NCBI GenBank assembly: GCA_016288155.1
Contig: JAEEYP010000063.1
Location: 1-64,000, forward strand
DNA: 64,000 nt
Source: Clostridiales bacterium
GTDB taxonomy: Bacteria; Bacillota; Clostridia; Oscillospirales; CAG-272
Direction: 5' to 3'
The notes under the pieces were generated by a model. The model had not been told where the DNA came from. It saw nothing but the letters and a program-made list of their open reading frames with translations, and searched no databases. Below are positions 1 through 8,508 of the stretch, in pieces. The translations under genes and the position numbers were made by a program. The stretch's first letter is position 1. Each line of letters starts with the position of its first letter.

Positions 1-288
1 AATTTACATGCTTTCAAGACGCTCGTACATTGAACCGTAACCGTACTTCGGAATCGCCGGTATCCCGCGCAGCGGGACTGCGGGGCTGTGCCCTCGCAGC
101 GGCGATTCACGTACGAGCACGCTTACGAAATATACATGCTTTCAAGACGCTCGTACATTGAACCGTAACCGTACTTCGGAATCGCCGGTATCCCGCGCAG
201 CGGGACTGCGGGGCTGTGCCCTCGCAGCGGCGATTCACGTACGAGCGCGCTGACGTAATCTACACGCTTTCAGTATGCTCGTACATTA
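1..288. repeat. Tandem array of 128-bp structured repeats
   Basis: Two full units start at 5 and 133, and a partial third starts at 261, so the period is exactly 128 bp. Units 1 and 2 are identical over 114 nt (5-118 against 133-246) and then differ at a few positions in the linker. Bases 1-4 fit the end of a preceding linker, so the array probably continues left of the window. Each unit is rich in nested dyads: outer arms GCTCGTAC (21-28) and GTACGAGC (111-118); an inner stem GAATCGCCG (51-59) with CGGCGATTC (100-108); and two hairpins inside it (63-68 with 72-77, and 78-86 with 90-99). This predicts a three-way junction. The partial third copy runs into the khpA stop codon, so the array is directly downstream of the ffh-rpsP-khpA transcript. 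I see no other copy in the window. Confidence 0.95.
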
Positions 289-552
289 TTCAATATCGAC
301 GGTGACCTTTTTGTCGGCGATCTTGGCGGCGGCCTTCATGACAGTACGGAGCGCGCGGGCGATTTTTCCGTGCTTTCCGATCACCATGCCCATGTCCTCC
401 TCGTCGACGGCCAGCGTGAGCAGGATCCCGTCATCCGATTCCGACTGCCGCACTTTCACCTTGTCGGGATGATCCACGACGGCGCGCGCCATATCGGAAA
501 GAACGCGGCTGAGATCCACGTCGCGCGTAGGGATGCTGACGTTCTCTTCCAT
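286..552 (-). CDS. khpA: KhpA, KH-domain RNA-binding protein
   Basis: This 88-residue protein is a single KH domain with the hallmark loop IGKHGKIA near residue 58 and a short N-terminal extension. KhpA-family proteins bind RNA, usually together with the larger KhpB/Jag, and affect cell division and envelope synthesis in Firmicutes (family knowledge). Its start overlaps the rpsP stop as TAATG, a sign of translational coupling. It is the last gene of the ylxM-ffh-rpsP-khpA run, which is the common Firmicute order. The genes that often follow (rimM, trmD, rplS) are not seen before the window edge, because the 128-bp repeat array begins at the stop codon. Confidence 0.93.
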   Translation of the reverse strand: MEENVSIPTRDVDLSRVLSDMARAVVDHPDKVKVRQSESDDGILLTLAVDEEDMGMVIGKHGKIARALRTVMKAAAKIADKKVTVDIE

Positions 553-797
553 TACTGCTGATTCCCGCTTTTCGCGATCAAAGCGCGGACCGTATCGGTC
601 GGCTGCGCGCCGTTCTTCAGCCAGGTCTGCACTTTCTCCGCGTCGATCTTGATCTCAGCGGGATTCTTCATCGGATCGTACGTGCCGATCTCCTCGATGA
701 AACGGCCGTTGCGGGGATACCGGGAATCGGCAACGACGATGCGGTAGAAGGGCGCCTTTTTCGCGCCGATCCTCTTCAATCTGATCTTGACTGCCAT
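552..797 (-). CDS. rpsP: 30S ribosomal protein S16
   Basis: The 81-residue product begins with the typical S16 N-terminus [20 protein letters not shown] and continues with the conserved [21 protein letters not shown] segment in two halves. S16 binds 16S rRNA early in assembly of the 30S subunit. I chose the ATG at 797 because GGAGGAAATCACT precedes it; the frame stays open upstream but that region does not resemble S16. It lies 38 nt after ffh and overlaps khpA by the shared A of TAATG. Length is normal for the family. Confidence 0.98.
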   Translation of the reverse strand: MAVKIRLKRIGAKKAPFYRIVVADSRYPRNGRFIEEIGTYDPMKNPAEIKIDAEKVQTWLKNGAQPTDTVRALIAKSGNQQ

Positions 798-835
798 AGT
801 GATTTCCTCCAAAAATGTTTTTTTATAAAAATCCG

Positions 836-2170
836 TCACAGTGAGAACGGCATTTTCATTCGCTTTTTCGATTTTCCGGACATGGACGTGAACTGCTTGA
901 ACATTTTGCTGACCGTCTCAAACTGCCGCAGCAGACGGTTCACGTCCTCGACGCTCGTGCCGCTGCCCGCCGCGATGCGCTTTTTCCGCGACGCGTTGAT
1001 CAGCTCGGGCTTTTCCCGTTCCTTTTTCGTCATGGCGAGGATGATCGCCTCCGTGCGCGCCAGTGCCCGCTCGTCGATCTGTACGTCCTTGAGGGCGCCC
1101 GGCTTGACGCCGGGGATCATACCGGCGATCTGATCGAGCGGTCCCATATTGCGCACCTGCCGGAACTGCTCCAGGTAATCGTTCAGATCGAAGGTGGACT
1201 CGCGGAGCTTGCGCTCCATTTCCTCCGCCTTTTTCTCATCGAAATTCTGCTGTGCCTTTTCGATCAGCGAGAGGACGTCCCCCATGCCGAGGATACGGGA
1301 TGCCATGCGGTCCGGATAGAAGGGCTCGATGGCGTCGAGCTTTTCGCCGATGCCGACGAATTTGATCGGCTTGCCCGTGACGTACCGGACGGACAGCGCC
1401 GCGCCGCCGCGCGTATCGCCGTCGAGCTTCGTAAGGATCACCCCGGTGATGTCGAGACGGTCGTTGAAGGACTGCGCGACGTTCACCGCGTCCTGACCGA
1501 GCATCGCGTCGATCACGAGCAGTATTTCCGTCGGATGGACCGCGTCGCGGATATTCTCCAGCTCCGTCATGAGCGTGTCGTCCACGTGAAGGCGACCGGC
1601 CGTGTCGAGAAAGACCATGTCGCAGCCGCTGCGGAGCGCGTGCTCCACGGCGCCGCGGGCGATATCGACCGGAGAGACGGAATCACCCAGGGAAAAGACG
1701 GGGACGCCGATCTGTTCGCCGACGACCTCGAGCTGCTTGATGGCGGCGGGACGGTATACGTCGCAGGCGGCGAGGAGCGGATGCTTCCCCTGCTTTTTGT
1801 ACATGCCGGCAAGCTTGGCGCTGTGCGTCGTTTTACCGGAGCCCTGCAGACCGACCATCATGACGACGGTGGGCGGCTTGGAGGAGATCTCCAGCTTCGC
1901 CTGCGTTTCGCCCATCAGACGGATCAGCTCTTCATTGACGATCTTGACGATCTGCTGCGCGGGAACGAGACTTTCGAGGACTTCGGTCCCGACGGCGCGC
2001 TCGGAGATGGTCTTGACGAAATCGCGAACGACCTTGAAGTTCACGTCCGCTTCGAGCAGCGCGAGCTTGATCTCCCGCATTCCTTCCTTGACGTCCGCTT
2101 CGGTCAGTTTTCCTTTATTTCTGAATTTCTTGAATGCGTTTGCCAGTTTATCGGACAAGCTGTCAAACAT
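836..2170 (-). CDS. ffh: Signal recognition particle protein Ffh
   Basis: This 444-residue GTPase has an N-terminal helical domain, the G-domain P-loop [14 protein letters not shown] and TKLDG motifs, and a C-terminal methionine-rich M domain ending [10 protein letters not shown]. Ffh binds 4.5S/6S SRP RNA and signal sequences at the ribosome and delivers nascent chains to FtsY at the membrane. The ATG at 2170 is preceded by GGAGGAAGCC; the frame is open further upstream, but that extension overlaps ylxM and has no Ffh similarity. It is 16 nt downstream of ylxM and 38 nt upstream of rpsP, so it should be co-transcribed with both. Confidence 0.98.
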   Translation of the reverse strand: MFDSLSDKLANAFKKFRNKGKLTEADVKEGMREIKLALLEADVNFKVVRDFVKTISERAVGTEVLESLVPAQQIVKIVNEELIRLMGETQAKLEISSKPPTVVMMVGLQGSGKTTHSAKLAGMYKKQGKHPLLAACDVYRPAAIKQLEVVGEQIGVPVFSLGDSVSPVDIARGAVEHALRSGCDMVFLDTAGRLHVDDTLMTELENIRDAVHPTEILLVIDAMLGQDAVNVAQSFNDRLDITGVILTKLDGDTRGGAALSVRYVTGKPIKFVGIGEKLDAIEPFYPDRMASRILGMGDVLSLIEKAQQNFDEKKAEEMERKLRESTFDLNDYLEQFRQVRNMGPLDQIAGMIPGVKPGALKDVQIDERALARTEAIILAMTKKEREKPELINASRKKRIAAGSGTSVEDVNRLLRQFETVSKMFKQFTSMSGKSKKRMKMPFSL

Positions 2171-2186
2171 GGCTTCCTCCGTCCGT

Positions 2187-2537
2187 TCAGAAGTGGAGTG
2201 TTCTGAGATACCGCACGACCTCGTCCGCGATCGGTTTCCGATCCTGCGGGAGCGCCGCGGAAAGCGATTCAAGGAGCGCGGCGTGCCGTTCTGCGTCGGT
2301 GTGCAGCGCCTCCTGGCGGGCGACGAGACCGAGTTTCTCTTCCCAGCGGAGCAGTTCGGATTCCGTCTTCTTTATGGATTCGCGTACGCCCTGCCGGGAG
2401 ATGCCCGTGTTTTCGGCGATCTCCGATAAGGAAAGATCCTCGGAATAGTACAGCTCGAAGATCTCCCGCCGATGTTCGCTGAGCAGATCGCCGTATGCGT
2501 CCAGCAGCAGGGCGAAATGCATATCCTTTTCAAACAT
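2187..2537 (-). CDS. ylxM: YlxM/UPF0122 helix-turn-helix protein
   Basis: The 116-residue protein begins MFEKDMHFALLLDAYGDLL and has a sigma-region-4-like helix-turn-helix around residues 20-60 (SLSEIAENTGISRQGVRES). YlxM is a small DNA- or RNA-binding protein almost always encoded just before ffh in Firmicutes and is linked to the SRP pathway; its molecular role is not settled. The ATG at 2537 has a modest SD (CGGAG). Upstream lie a near-perfect vegetative promoter and a 19-bp palindrome directly downstream of the -10 box, which makes autoregulation or regulation by another HTH protein plausible (inference). Confidence 0.93.
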   Translation of the reverse strand: MFEKDMHFALLLDAYGDLLSEHRREIFELYYSEDLSLSEIAENTGISRQGVRESIKKTESELLRWEEKLGLVARQEALHTDAERHAALLESLSAALPQDRKPIADEVVRYLRTLHF

Positions 2538-2556
2538 CACGAACGCTCCGATGTGT

Positions 2557-2575
2557 GTAAAGCAAATTGCTTTAC
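2557..2575. promoter_or_regulatory. 19-bp perfect palindrome, candidate operator of ylxM-ffh
   Basis: GTAAAGCAA-A-TTGCTTTAC is a perfect 9+1+9 inverted repeat. It begins 2 nt after the -10 element of the ylxM promoter, so it covers the transcription start. That is a typical position for a repressor site, and it would otherwise form the first hairpin of the transcript. Which protein binds it cannot be read from the sequence. Confidence 0.6.
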
Positions 2576-2577
2576 AT

Positions 2578-2606
2578 AGTATAGCACGGACCGGTCCCGT
2601 TGTCAA
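2578..2606 (-). promoter_or_regulatory. Vegetative promoter of ylxM-ffh-rpsP-khpA
   Basis: On the minus strand TTGACA (2606-2601) and TATACT (2583-2578) are separated by 17 nt. The -35 is consensus and the -10 differs by one base. Initiation should fall near 2571, inside the 19-bp palindrome. Confidence 0.85.
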
Positions 2607-2664
2607 GAGAAAAATAAAAAAATCGCGGCGTCCGTCTGAAATATTCCGGCGGTGTGCCGCGATC

Positions 2665-3153
2665 TTACGGGGAAGGCGTTTTTTGTCGGCGTCGGTACAG
2701 GGCATGGATCAGATATACGAACAGGACCCCGCAGAGCGCGCCCGCCGCGTCGATGCAGATATCGCGCAGCTCACAGCTCCTTCCCGCGACGAAATACTGA
2801 TGGATCTCGTCGCTTACGGCGTAGAGAACGGAGAAAAGCCATGCGAACGCGGCGGAATACGGAGTGAATCGGATCCGGACGGCGACCGGGATCATGACCA
2901 GCGCGCCGAGCAAAAAGTAGATCGCCCCGTGCGCGCATTTGCGGGTGAGGGTGGAAAGCGACTGGATATTCTTCGTCTGTTCGGCTGCCGGACTTTCGGA
3001 GAAGTCCGGATCGAACACGGTCAGAATCCATTTGATAAAACGGCTGCTCGTGTTCGACGATTCCGGCGCCGTCTGTGCGGAGAGGCAGAAGATCAGAACG
3101 CAGCACAGCAAGGCGGGGAGCAGCGCCAGACAAAATTTCAGCGACTTGTTCAA
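2665..3153 (-). CDS. VanZ-like membrane protein
   Basis: About 162 residues with four predicted membrane segments and the VanZ-family signature: RKCAHGAIYFLLGAL in the second segment, then DEIHQYF, a GRSCELRD turn and IDAAGALCG. VanZ is named from a teicoplanin-resistance gene, but most VanZ-like proteins are of unknown function. I place the start at a TTG (3153) because GGAGG lies 8 nt upstream; a GTG at 3171 is in frame but has no SD. It follows rodA by 36 nt and is likely the last gene of the pcrA-proS-rodA-vanZ run. Confidence 0.85.
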   Translation of the reverse strand: MNKSLKFCLALLPALLCCVLIFCLSAQTAPESSNTSSRFIKWILTVFDPDFSESPAAEQTKNIQSLSTLTRKCAHGAIYFLLGALVMIPVAVRIRFTPYSAAFAWLFSVLYAVSDEIHQYFVAGRSCELRDICIDAAGALCGVLFVYLIHALYRRRQKTPSP

Positions 3154-3189
3154 TGATGGAACCTCCGGCACGGAAGATCGGCGGGGCGG

Positions 3190-4320
3190 CTACGCGCGTT
3201 CCCGTTCAAAGTAATACTTATGATTGTGAGTCGCTACACTTTCCGCGACGGCAATGTAAAGATAACAGGCGAGCATGGAGGAGCCTCCGTAGCTGAGGAA
3301 GGGAAGCGTGATCCCGACGACGGGGAGCATACCGAGGCACATCCCGATGTTCTCTACGGCCTGCACCGCCATGATGGCGACGACGCCGACGCAGATATTG
3401 GCGCCGCAGTCTTTGCGCGCGCTGCGGGCGAGATACAAAAGACGGACGATCATGACGCCCATGAGGACCATATACCCGAAGGCGCCGAAGAAGCCGAATT
3501 TTTCCGCCACCATGGCGAAGAAGAAATCGGTCTCATGGGCGGGGACGAGGCGGTAATAGGAGCCGCCGTACAGCCCCGCGCCGCGGAAGCCGCCGGCGGC
3601 GATGGCCGCGCGGCTCTTCAGCGGCTGATACCCGACGTGTTCCGGATCGATCTCCGGATTGAAACCGGCGAGGATCCTGTTGCGCTGATACGGGTGAAGA
3701 CGGGGCCATACGTAGGGGAAAAGAAGAACGAGGATCAAAAACGCCGCGGCGAAATACCACATCGAAAGTCCGGCGGTAAAGAGCATGAAGGCGAAGATGG
3801 CGGCAAAGACGAGCGCCGAGCCGAGATCCCCCGTCAGGAGGACGAGCCCGATGATGATCCCGCCGTGGATGCAGAGGGAGAGCACGGTCAGAGGGCGGTT
3901 GATCTTTTCCTTTACGATGTCGATATGTTTGCCGAACGTCATGATGAAGGCGATCTTTACAAACTCCGACGGCTGGAGCATAACGAATTTCAGGTCGATC
4001 CAGCATCGGTTCGTGGAATCCGGCGTCGGACCGACGCCGAATCTCCACGTGAACGCCATGACGAGCACGGAAACGATGAATAGGGGAAGGACGAGCTTGT
4101 TGAGCAGTTCCTCGTAGTCGATCAGCGAAAAGATGAAGACGGCGACGAGCCCGACAAGCGCGGCGCCTGCCTGCATATAGACGCGGCGTACGCCGGCGTC
4201 CGTCCGCGCGTCTCCGAGCAAAGCCAGCACGCTGAGAACGGTCATGCCGATCGCACAGAGGAGAATCACATAGTCGATCCGCCGGAGCTTTTCCCGCAGA
4301 GATACCGAGAATTCCTTCAT
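3190..4320 (-). CDS. rodA: RodA/FtsW-family peptidoglycan glycosyltransferase
   Basis: A 376-residue SEDS protein with about ten membrane segments. Family marks include LQPSEFVKIAF, QPLKSRAAIAAGG, the PAHETDFFFA loop holding the catalytic aspartate, and GITLPFLSYGGSSML near the C-terminus. SEDS proteins polymerise lipid II together with a class B PBP; RodA works in lateral wall growth, FtsW at the septum. Context does not separate the two paralogues firmly; length and the absence of nearby mur/fts genes favour RodA, though a sporulation paralogue such as SpoVE cannot be excluded. It lies between proS and the vanZ-like gene. Confidence 0.88.
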   Translation of the reverse strand: MKEFSVSLREKLRRIDYVILLCAIGMTVLSVLALLGDARTDAGVRRVYMQAGAALVGLVAVFIFSLIDYEELLNKLVLPLFIVSVLVMAFTWRFGVGPTPDSTNRCWIDLKFVMLQPSEFVKIAFIMTFGKHIDIVKEKINRPLTVLSLCIHGGIIIGLVLLTGDLGSALVFAAIFAFMLFTAGLSMWYFAAAFLILVLLFPYVWPRLHPYQRNRILAGFNPEIDPEHVGYQPLKSRAAIAAGGFRGAGLYGGSYYRLVPAHETDFFFAMVAEKFGFFGAFGYMVLMGVMIVRLLYLARSARKDCGANICVGVVAIMAVQAVENIGMCLGMLPVVGITLPFLSYGGSSMLACYLYIAVAESVATHNHKYYFERERA

Positions 4321-4350
4321 GTCCGTTCTCCGTTACAAATGGATCAGTAA

Positions 4351-5796
4351 TCAGTACGCCTTGCCCCAGTATACGAGCTGCTTGGCGGGACGGCCGCAGC
4401 AGACGCAGCGGTCGGATACGGCTTCCTGCTCAAAGGGGATGCAGCGGGAGCCGACGCCGGTCTTTTCCTTGACGGCGTCCTCGCACGCCTCGTCACCGCA
4501 CCACATGGCGCGCACGAGACCGTCGCCGTTCTCCGCGAGCTTCTGCGTGATCTCGTCGAGCGTCCGGCAGGTATACGTACGCCGTTCGCGGTTGGCGAGC
4601 GCTTTTTCGTACATCCCGTCACGCACGGCGGCGAGACGCTCCGCCGCGGCGTCCTCGAGCCCGTCGAGCGGAACGATCGTTTTCTCGCGGTCGTGGCGCG
4701 TCACGAGCACACACTGTCCGGCTTCCAGATCGCGCGGACCGATCTCGACGCGGAGCGGCACGCCCTTCATTTCGTATTCGGAGAATTTCCAGCCGGGGGA
4801 ATTGTCACTGTCGTCGAGTTTGACGCGGAAACGGACGGACAGCCGCTCCGCAACGGCGCGGGCGGCCTCGGTCACGCCCTCCTTGTGTGCCGCGATCGGG
4901 ATCACGACGATCTGGATCGGCGCGACGGCGGGCGGAAGAACGAGTCCGTTGTCGTCGCCGTGCGCCATGATGATCCCGCCGATCATGCGGGTGGAAACGC
5001 CCCAGGATGTCTGGAACGGGTAGCGGAGCTGGTTGCTGCGGTCGGCGAACTGGATGTCGAAGGCGCGGGCGAAGCCGTCGCCGAAGAAGTGGGAGGTGCC
5101 CGCCTGGAGCGCTTTGCCGTCGTGCATCATCGCTTCGATGCAGTAGGTGTCTTCGGCGCCGGCGAACTTGTCGCTCGGTGTCTTCGCTCCCTTGATGACG
5201 GGGATCGCAAGATCCTTTTCATGGAAATCGGCGTAGACGTTCAGCATGCGGATCGTTTCCTCGCGTGCTTCTTCTGCCGTTTCGTGCATGGTATGCCCTT
5301 CCTGCCAAAGGAATTCTCTGGAGCGGAGGAAGGGGCGCGTCGTTTTTTCCCAGCGTACGACGGAGCACCACTGGTTGTACAGCTTCGGCAGATCGCGGTA
5401 GGAGCGGATGATGTTGGCGTAATGTTCGCAGAAGAGCGTCTCGGACGTCGGACGGACGCACAGCCGCTCCTGGAGCGGCTCGTTCCCGCCGTGCGTGACC
5501 CACGCGACTTCCGGCGCGAAGCCCTCGACGTGATCCTTTTCTTTATTGAGGAGCCCTTCGGGGATAAACATGGGCATATAGACGTTCTCGTGACCGAGTT
5601 CTTTGAAGCGCTGGTCGAGTATGCGCTGGATGTTCTCCCAGATCGCGTATCCGTACGGACGGATGATGATGCATCCCTTGACGCTCGAATAGTCGATCAG
5701 ATCCGCTTTTTTGCAGATATCCGTATACCACTGCGCGAAATCCACGTCCATGGATGTGATCTGCTCCACCAATTTCTTGTCTTTGTCGTTTTTCAT
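4351..5796 (-). CDS. proS: Prolyl-tRNA synthetase, archaeal/eukaryal type
   Basis: The 481-residue length and lack of the editing insertion identify the ProS type 3 form common in Clostridia. Class II motif 2 is in [16 protein letters not shown] and motif 3 in [17 protein letters not shown]. An anticodon-binding domain follows, and the C-terminal domain has Cys pairs ([10 protein letters not shown] and DRCVCCGRP) that probably bind zinc; it ends in WGKAY. It charges tRNA-Pro. It lies 71 nt downstream of pcrA and 30 nt upstream of rodA on the same strand. Confidence 0.97.
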   Translation of the reverse strand: MKNDKDKKLVEQITSMDVDFAQWYTDICKKADLIDYSSVKGCIIIRPYGYAIWENIQRILDQRFKELGHENVYMPMFIPEGLLNKEKDHVEGFAPEVAWVTHGGNEPLQERLCVRPTSETLFCEHYANIIRSYRDLPKLYNQWCSVVRWEKTTRPFLRSREFLWQEGHTMHETAEEAREETIRMLNVYADFHEKDLAIPVIKGAKTPSDKFAGAEDTYCIEAMMHDGKALQAGTSHFFGDGFARAFDIQFADRSNQLRYPFQTSWGVSTRMIGGIIMAHGDDNGLVLPPAVAPIQIVVIPIAAHKEGVTEAARAVAERLSVRFRVKLDDSDNSPGWKFSEYEMKGVPLRVEIGPRDLEAGQCVLVTRHDREKTIVPLDGLEDAAAERLAAVRDGMYEKALANRERRTYTCRTLDEITQKLAENGDGLVRAMWCGDEACEDAVKEKTGVGSRCIPFEQEAVSDRCVCCGRPAKQLVYWGKAY

Positions 5797-5867
5797 TGCC
5801 GTTCCTTTCTTTCGGCGCGGTACGCGCCGCTGTATATGTGGTGTCCGTCGGGCGTCTGTCCGGCGGA

Positions 5868-8288
5868 TTATGCGCGGGTGAGCCGTGCGTAGGTAGCCAT
5901 GAGTTTCTTTGTCCCGACGCGGTCAAAGGCGATCTCGTAAAGCGTGTCGCCGCCCATCTGCCGCACGGACAGGATCTCTCCCTCGCCGAAGGTCGTGTGC
6001 CGGACGCGGTCGCCGACGGCGAAAGACGGGAGTTTCGGTGAATCCAAGACCTTTTTTGAGGAGGCGGACGGCGGGGCGGGACGGAAAGGAGAATTTCCCG
6101 TGCCGTACTGCGCGCGGGCAGGCGAGGCGTTCGATCCGAAGACGATGGTTTTGCCGGACGGGGCGGCGCGGTATACGTCTTCCTCTTCAAGGAGCTCGGC
6201 GGGGATCTCGTCGATGAAGCGGGAGGGCGGATTGTACTGCGTGGATCCGTTCAGCATGCGGTCGTGCACGCAGGTGATATATACTTTTTCCTTGGCGCGC
6301 GTGATGGCAACGTAAGCGAGCCGCCGCTCCTCCTCGACCTCGTCCGGATCGAGGACGGATTGATGACCGGGGAAGATCCCTTCCTCCATGCCGGGAAGGA
6401 AGACGACGGGGAATTCCAGTCCCTTCGCGCTGTGGATCGTCATGAGGACGACGGCGTCCGCCGTCTCGTCGTACTTGTCCACGTCGGAGACGAGCGCGAC
6501 CTCTTCGAGAAATTCGGAGAGGGACGGCTCCTCGGCGGACTGTTCGTACTGGACGGCGGAGGAGATCAGCTCGCCGATGTTTTCGAGCCGGTCCGCTTCC
6601 GCCTCGCCCGCGTCCATCCACATCTTTTCGTATCCGCTTTCGACCGCCGTCATGCGGATCAGCTCGGATACGGATTTCTCCGCCGCCGCTTCCCGGAGCC
6701 GATCGATGAGCGAGGCGAGTTCTTCCATCCCCCGCGCGGCGGCAGCCGGGATCGCCTTGTATTCGCCCGCGTGGGCGAACAGCTCCGTCAGCGGGCAGCC
6801 GACGGCTGCGGCGAGCGTTTCCGCGGCGGTGACGGATTTTTCGCCGATCCCGCGGCGCGGCACGTTCACGATCCGCCGCAGACGGATCCCGTCGAGCGGA
6901 TTGTTGACCACGCAGAGATAGGCGAGGATATCGCGGATCTCCTGACGGTCGTAGAAGCGGAGCGCGCCGAGCATCCGGTACGGGATCCCGCTTTTCGCGA
7001 AGACCTGCTCGATGGCGCGGGACTGCGCGTTCGTGCGGTACAGGACGGCGTAATCGCGGCATGCGTGCGCGTGAGAACGCAGTCCCGCGTGGATCCGGTC
7101 GCAGATGAAGCGCGCCTCGTCGTTCTGGTTGCCGAGACGGCGCAGCGAGATCTTTTCACCGACCGCGCCGTCCGTCCAGAGCGTTTTTTCATGGCGGGAA
7201 GCGTTGTGGGAGATCACGCCGTTCGCGGCGTCGAGGATCGTGCGGGTGGAGCGGTAATTCTGCTCCAGCTTGATGACGCGCGCGCCGCGGCAGGTATCCT
7301 CGAAATGGAGGATGTTTTCGATGGTGGCGCCGCGGAAACGGTAGATGCTCTGGTCGTCGTCGCCGACGACCATGATGTTGTTGTATTTGCCGGAGAGGAG
7401 CAGCGTCAGCTCAAGCTGCGCCCGGTTCGTATCCTGATACTCGTCCACGCAGACGTAGCGGAATTTGTTCTGCACGTATTCTCGCGCCTCGGCGTCCTCG
7501 CGCAGAAGCCGTACCGTCTGCATGATGATGTCGTCGAAGTCGAGCAGATTCGAGGAGACGAGGCGCTCCTGATAGAGCGCGTAGATCTGCGCGATCTGCT
7601 TCAGTTTGAAGTCCGTTCCCGCCTCCCGCGCGAAATCGTCCGGCGTCAGGAGCCTGTCCTTCGCGCGTCCGATCTGGTTCATGACGGTCTTCACGGGGAG
7701 CTGACGGTCGTCGATGTTCAGCTCCTTCATGCATTGGGAGAGCAGCTTCTTCGCGTCGTCCGTGTCGCATACGCCGAAGCCGGGCTGATATCCGACGGAG
7801 ATGCAGTATTTGCGGAGAAGCCGCATGCAGACGGAGTGGAAGGTACCGGCCCAGATGTCGCCCGGCGCCGTGCTGTCCGGACCGAATACGGACGCGAGAC
7901 GGGCTTTGATCTCGCCGGCGGCTTTGTTCGTGAACGTGATGGCGAGCACCGCCCACGGCGGCGGCGTGTTTACGGCGAATCGGGTAAGATACTCACCCAG
8001 TTCCTCCCGCGGCAGTTCCGCCGCGCGGCGAAGTTCATCGAGCGCTTCCTCTCCCGCGTCGGCGGGCACGGTCGGATCGGTATAGGCGCATCCGTAGCGG
8101 ATGATGTGCGCGATGCGGTGCACGAGCACCGTCGTCTTGCCGCTTCCGGCGCCGGCGAGTATCAACAGCGGCCCGTCCACCGCGTACACGGCCTGCCGCT
8201 GCGTTTCGTTCAGGGAGGAATAATAGCGATCGAACAGCGCGCGTTTGGCGCGGAGGTATTCTTTTTGAAGATCCTGTGTCTGCGTCAT
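5868..8288 (-). CDS. pcrA: ATP-dependent DNA helicase PcrA/UvrD
   Basis: A superfamily 1A helicase of 806 residues: motif [10 protein letters not shown] near residue 45, motif Ia [15 protein letters not shown], motif II DEYQDTN, motif [16 protein letters not shown] and motif [15 protein letters not shown]. The C-terminal about 50 residues ([18 protein letters not shown]) form the Tudor-like fold that binds RNA polymerase in PcrA. It acts in nucleotide excision repair, replication restart and R-loop removal. An acidic insertion of about 45 residues (66-111) separates motifs I and Ia, longer than in Bacillus PcrA. It is the first gene after its own promoter, diverging from dacF. Confidence 0.97.
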   Translation of the reverse strand: MTQTQDLQKEYLRAKRALFDRYYSSLNETQRQAVYAVDGPLLILAGAGSGKTTVLVHRIAHIIRYGCAYTDPTVPADAGEEALDELRRAAELPREELGEYLTRFAVNTPPPWAVLAITFTNKAAGEIKARLASVFGPDSTAPGDIWAGTFHSVCMRLLRKYCISVGYQPGFGVCDTDDAKKLLSQCMKELNIDDRQLPVKTVMNQIGRAKDRLLTPDDFAREAGTDFKLKQIAQIYALYQERLVSSNLLDFDDIIMQTVRLLREDAEAREYVQNKFRYVCVDEYQDTNRAQLELTLLLSGKYNNIMVVGDDDQSIYRFRGATIENILHFEDTCRGARVIKLEQNYRSTRTILDAANGVISHNASRHEKTLWTDGAVGEKISLRRLGNQNDEARFICDRIHAGLRSHAHACRDYAVLYRTNAQSRAIEQVFAKSGIPYRMLGALRFYDRQEIRDILAYLCVVNNPLDGIRLRRIVNVPRRGIGEKSVTAAETLAAAVGCPLTELFAHAGEYKAIPAAAARGMEELASLIDRLREAAAEKSVSELIRMTAVESGYEKMWMDAGEAEADRLENIGELISSAVQYEQSAEEPSLSEFLEEVALVSDVDKYDETADAVVLMTIHSAKGLEFPVVFLPGMEEGIFPGHQSVLDPDEVEEERRLAYVAITRAKEKVYITCVHDRMLNGSTQYNPPSRFIDEIPAELLEEEDVYRAAPSGKTIVFGSNASPARAQYGTGNSPFRPAPPSASSKKVLDSPKLPSFAVGDRVRHTTFGEGEILSVRQMGGDTLYEIAFDRVGTKKLMATYARLTRA

Positions 8289-8369
8289 TCATTATCACCG
8301 ATGTCCGCGGAACGCGACTTTCGTATACGGAGAGCGGACGTACGATCCTTTTTTCCATAGGCTGTGTAC

Positions 8370-8398
8370 ATTATAGCATAATGCGCCGCGAAAAACAA
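8370..8398 (-). promoter_or_regulatory. Vegetative promoter of pcrA
   Basis: Minus strand TTGTTT (8398-8393), 17-nt spacer, TATAAT (8375-8370). The -10 is consensus. It lies 82 nt upstream of the pcrA start, in the intergenic region shared with dacF. Confidence 0.75.
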
Positions 8399-8457
8399 GG
8401 GATTTTCATTTCTTGCCGCATTCCGTTTCCGGAAAGCATATCCGGCGCGCTCGATTC

Positions 8458-8486
8458 GTATACTGGAAAAGCATACGGTGAGAATA
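8458..8486 (+). promoter_or_regulatory. Candidate sigma-F (forespore) promoter of dacF
   Basis: GTATA (8458-8462) matches the sigma-F -35 consensus GYWTA, and GGTGAGAATA (8477-8486) matches the -10 consensus GGNRANANTR at every defined position. The spacer is 14 nt, one or two shorter than usual. It lies 22 nt before the chosen start. In B. subtilis dacF is sigma-F dependent, which supports the reading. Confidence 0.5.
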
Positions 8487-8508
8487 ACCGGCAGGGGGGG
8501 AGATGACC

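Noticed and set aside
1-288. CRISPR array
   Set aside because: Units are 128 bp, nearly identical throughout, with no unique spacers and no cas genes.
6264-8360. A 698-codon open frame on the plus strand opposite pcrA
   Set aside because: pcrA has all helicase motifs and a promoter; the opposite frame has none.
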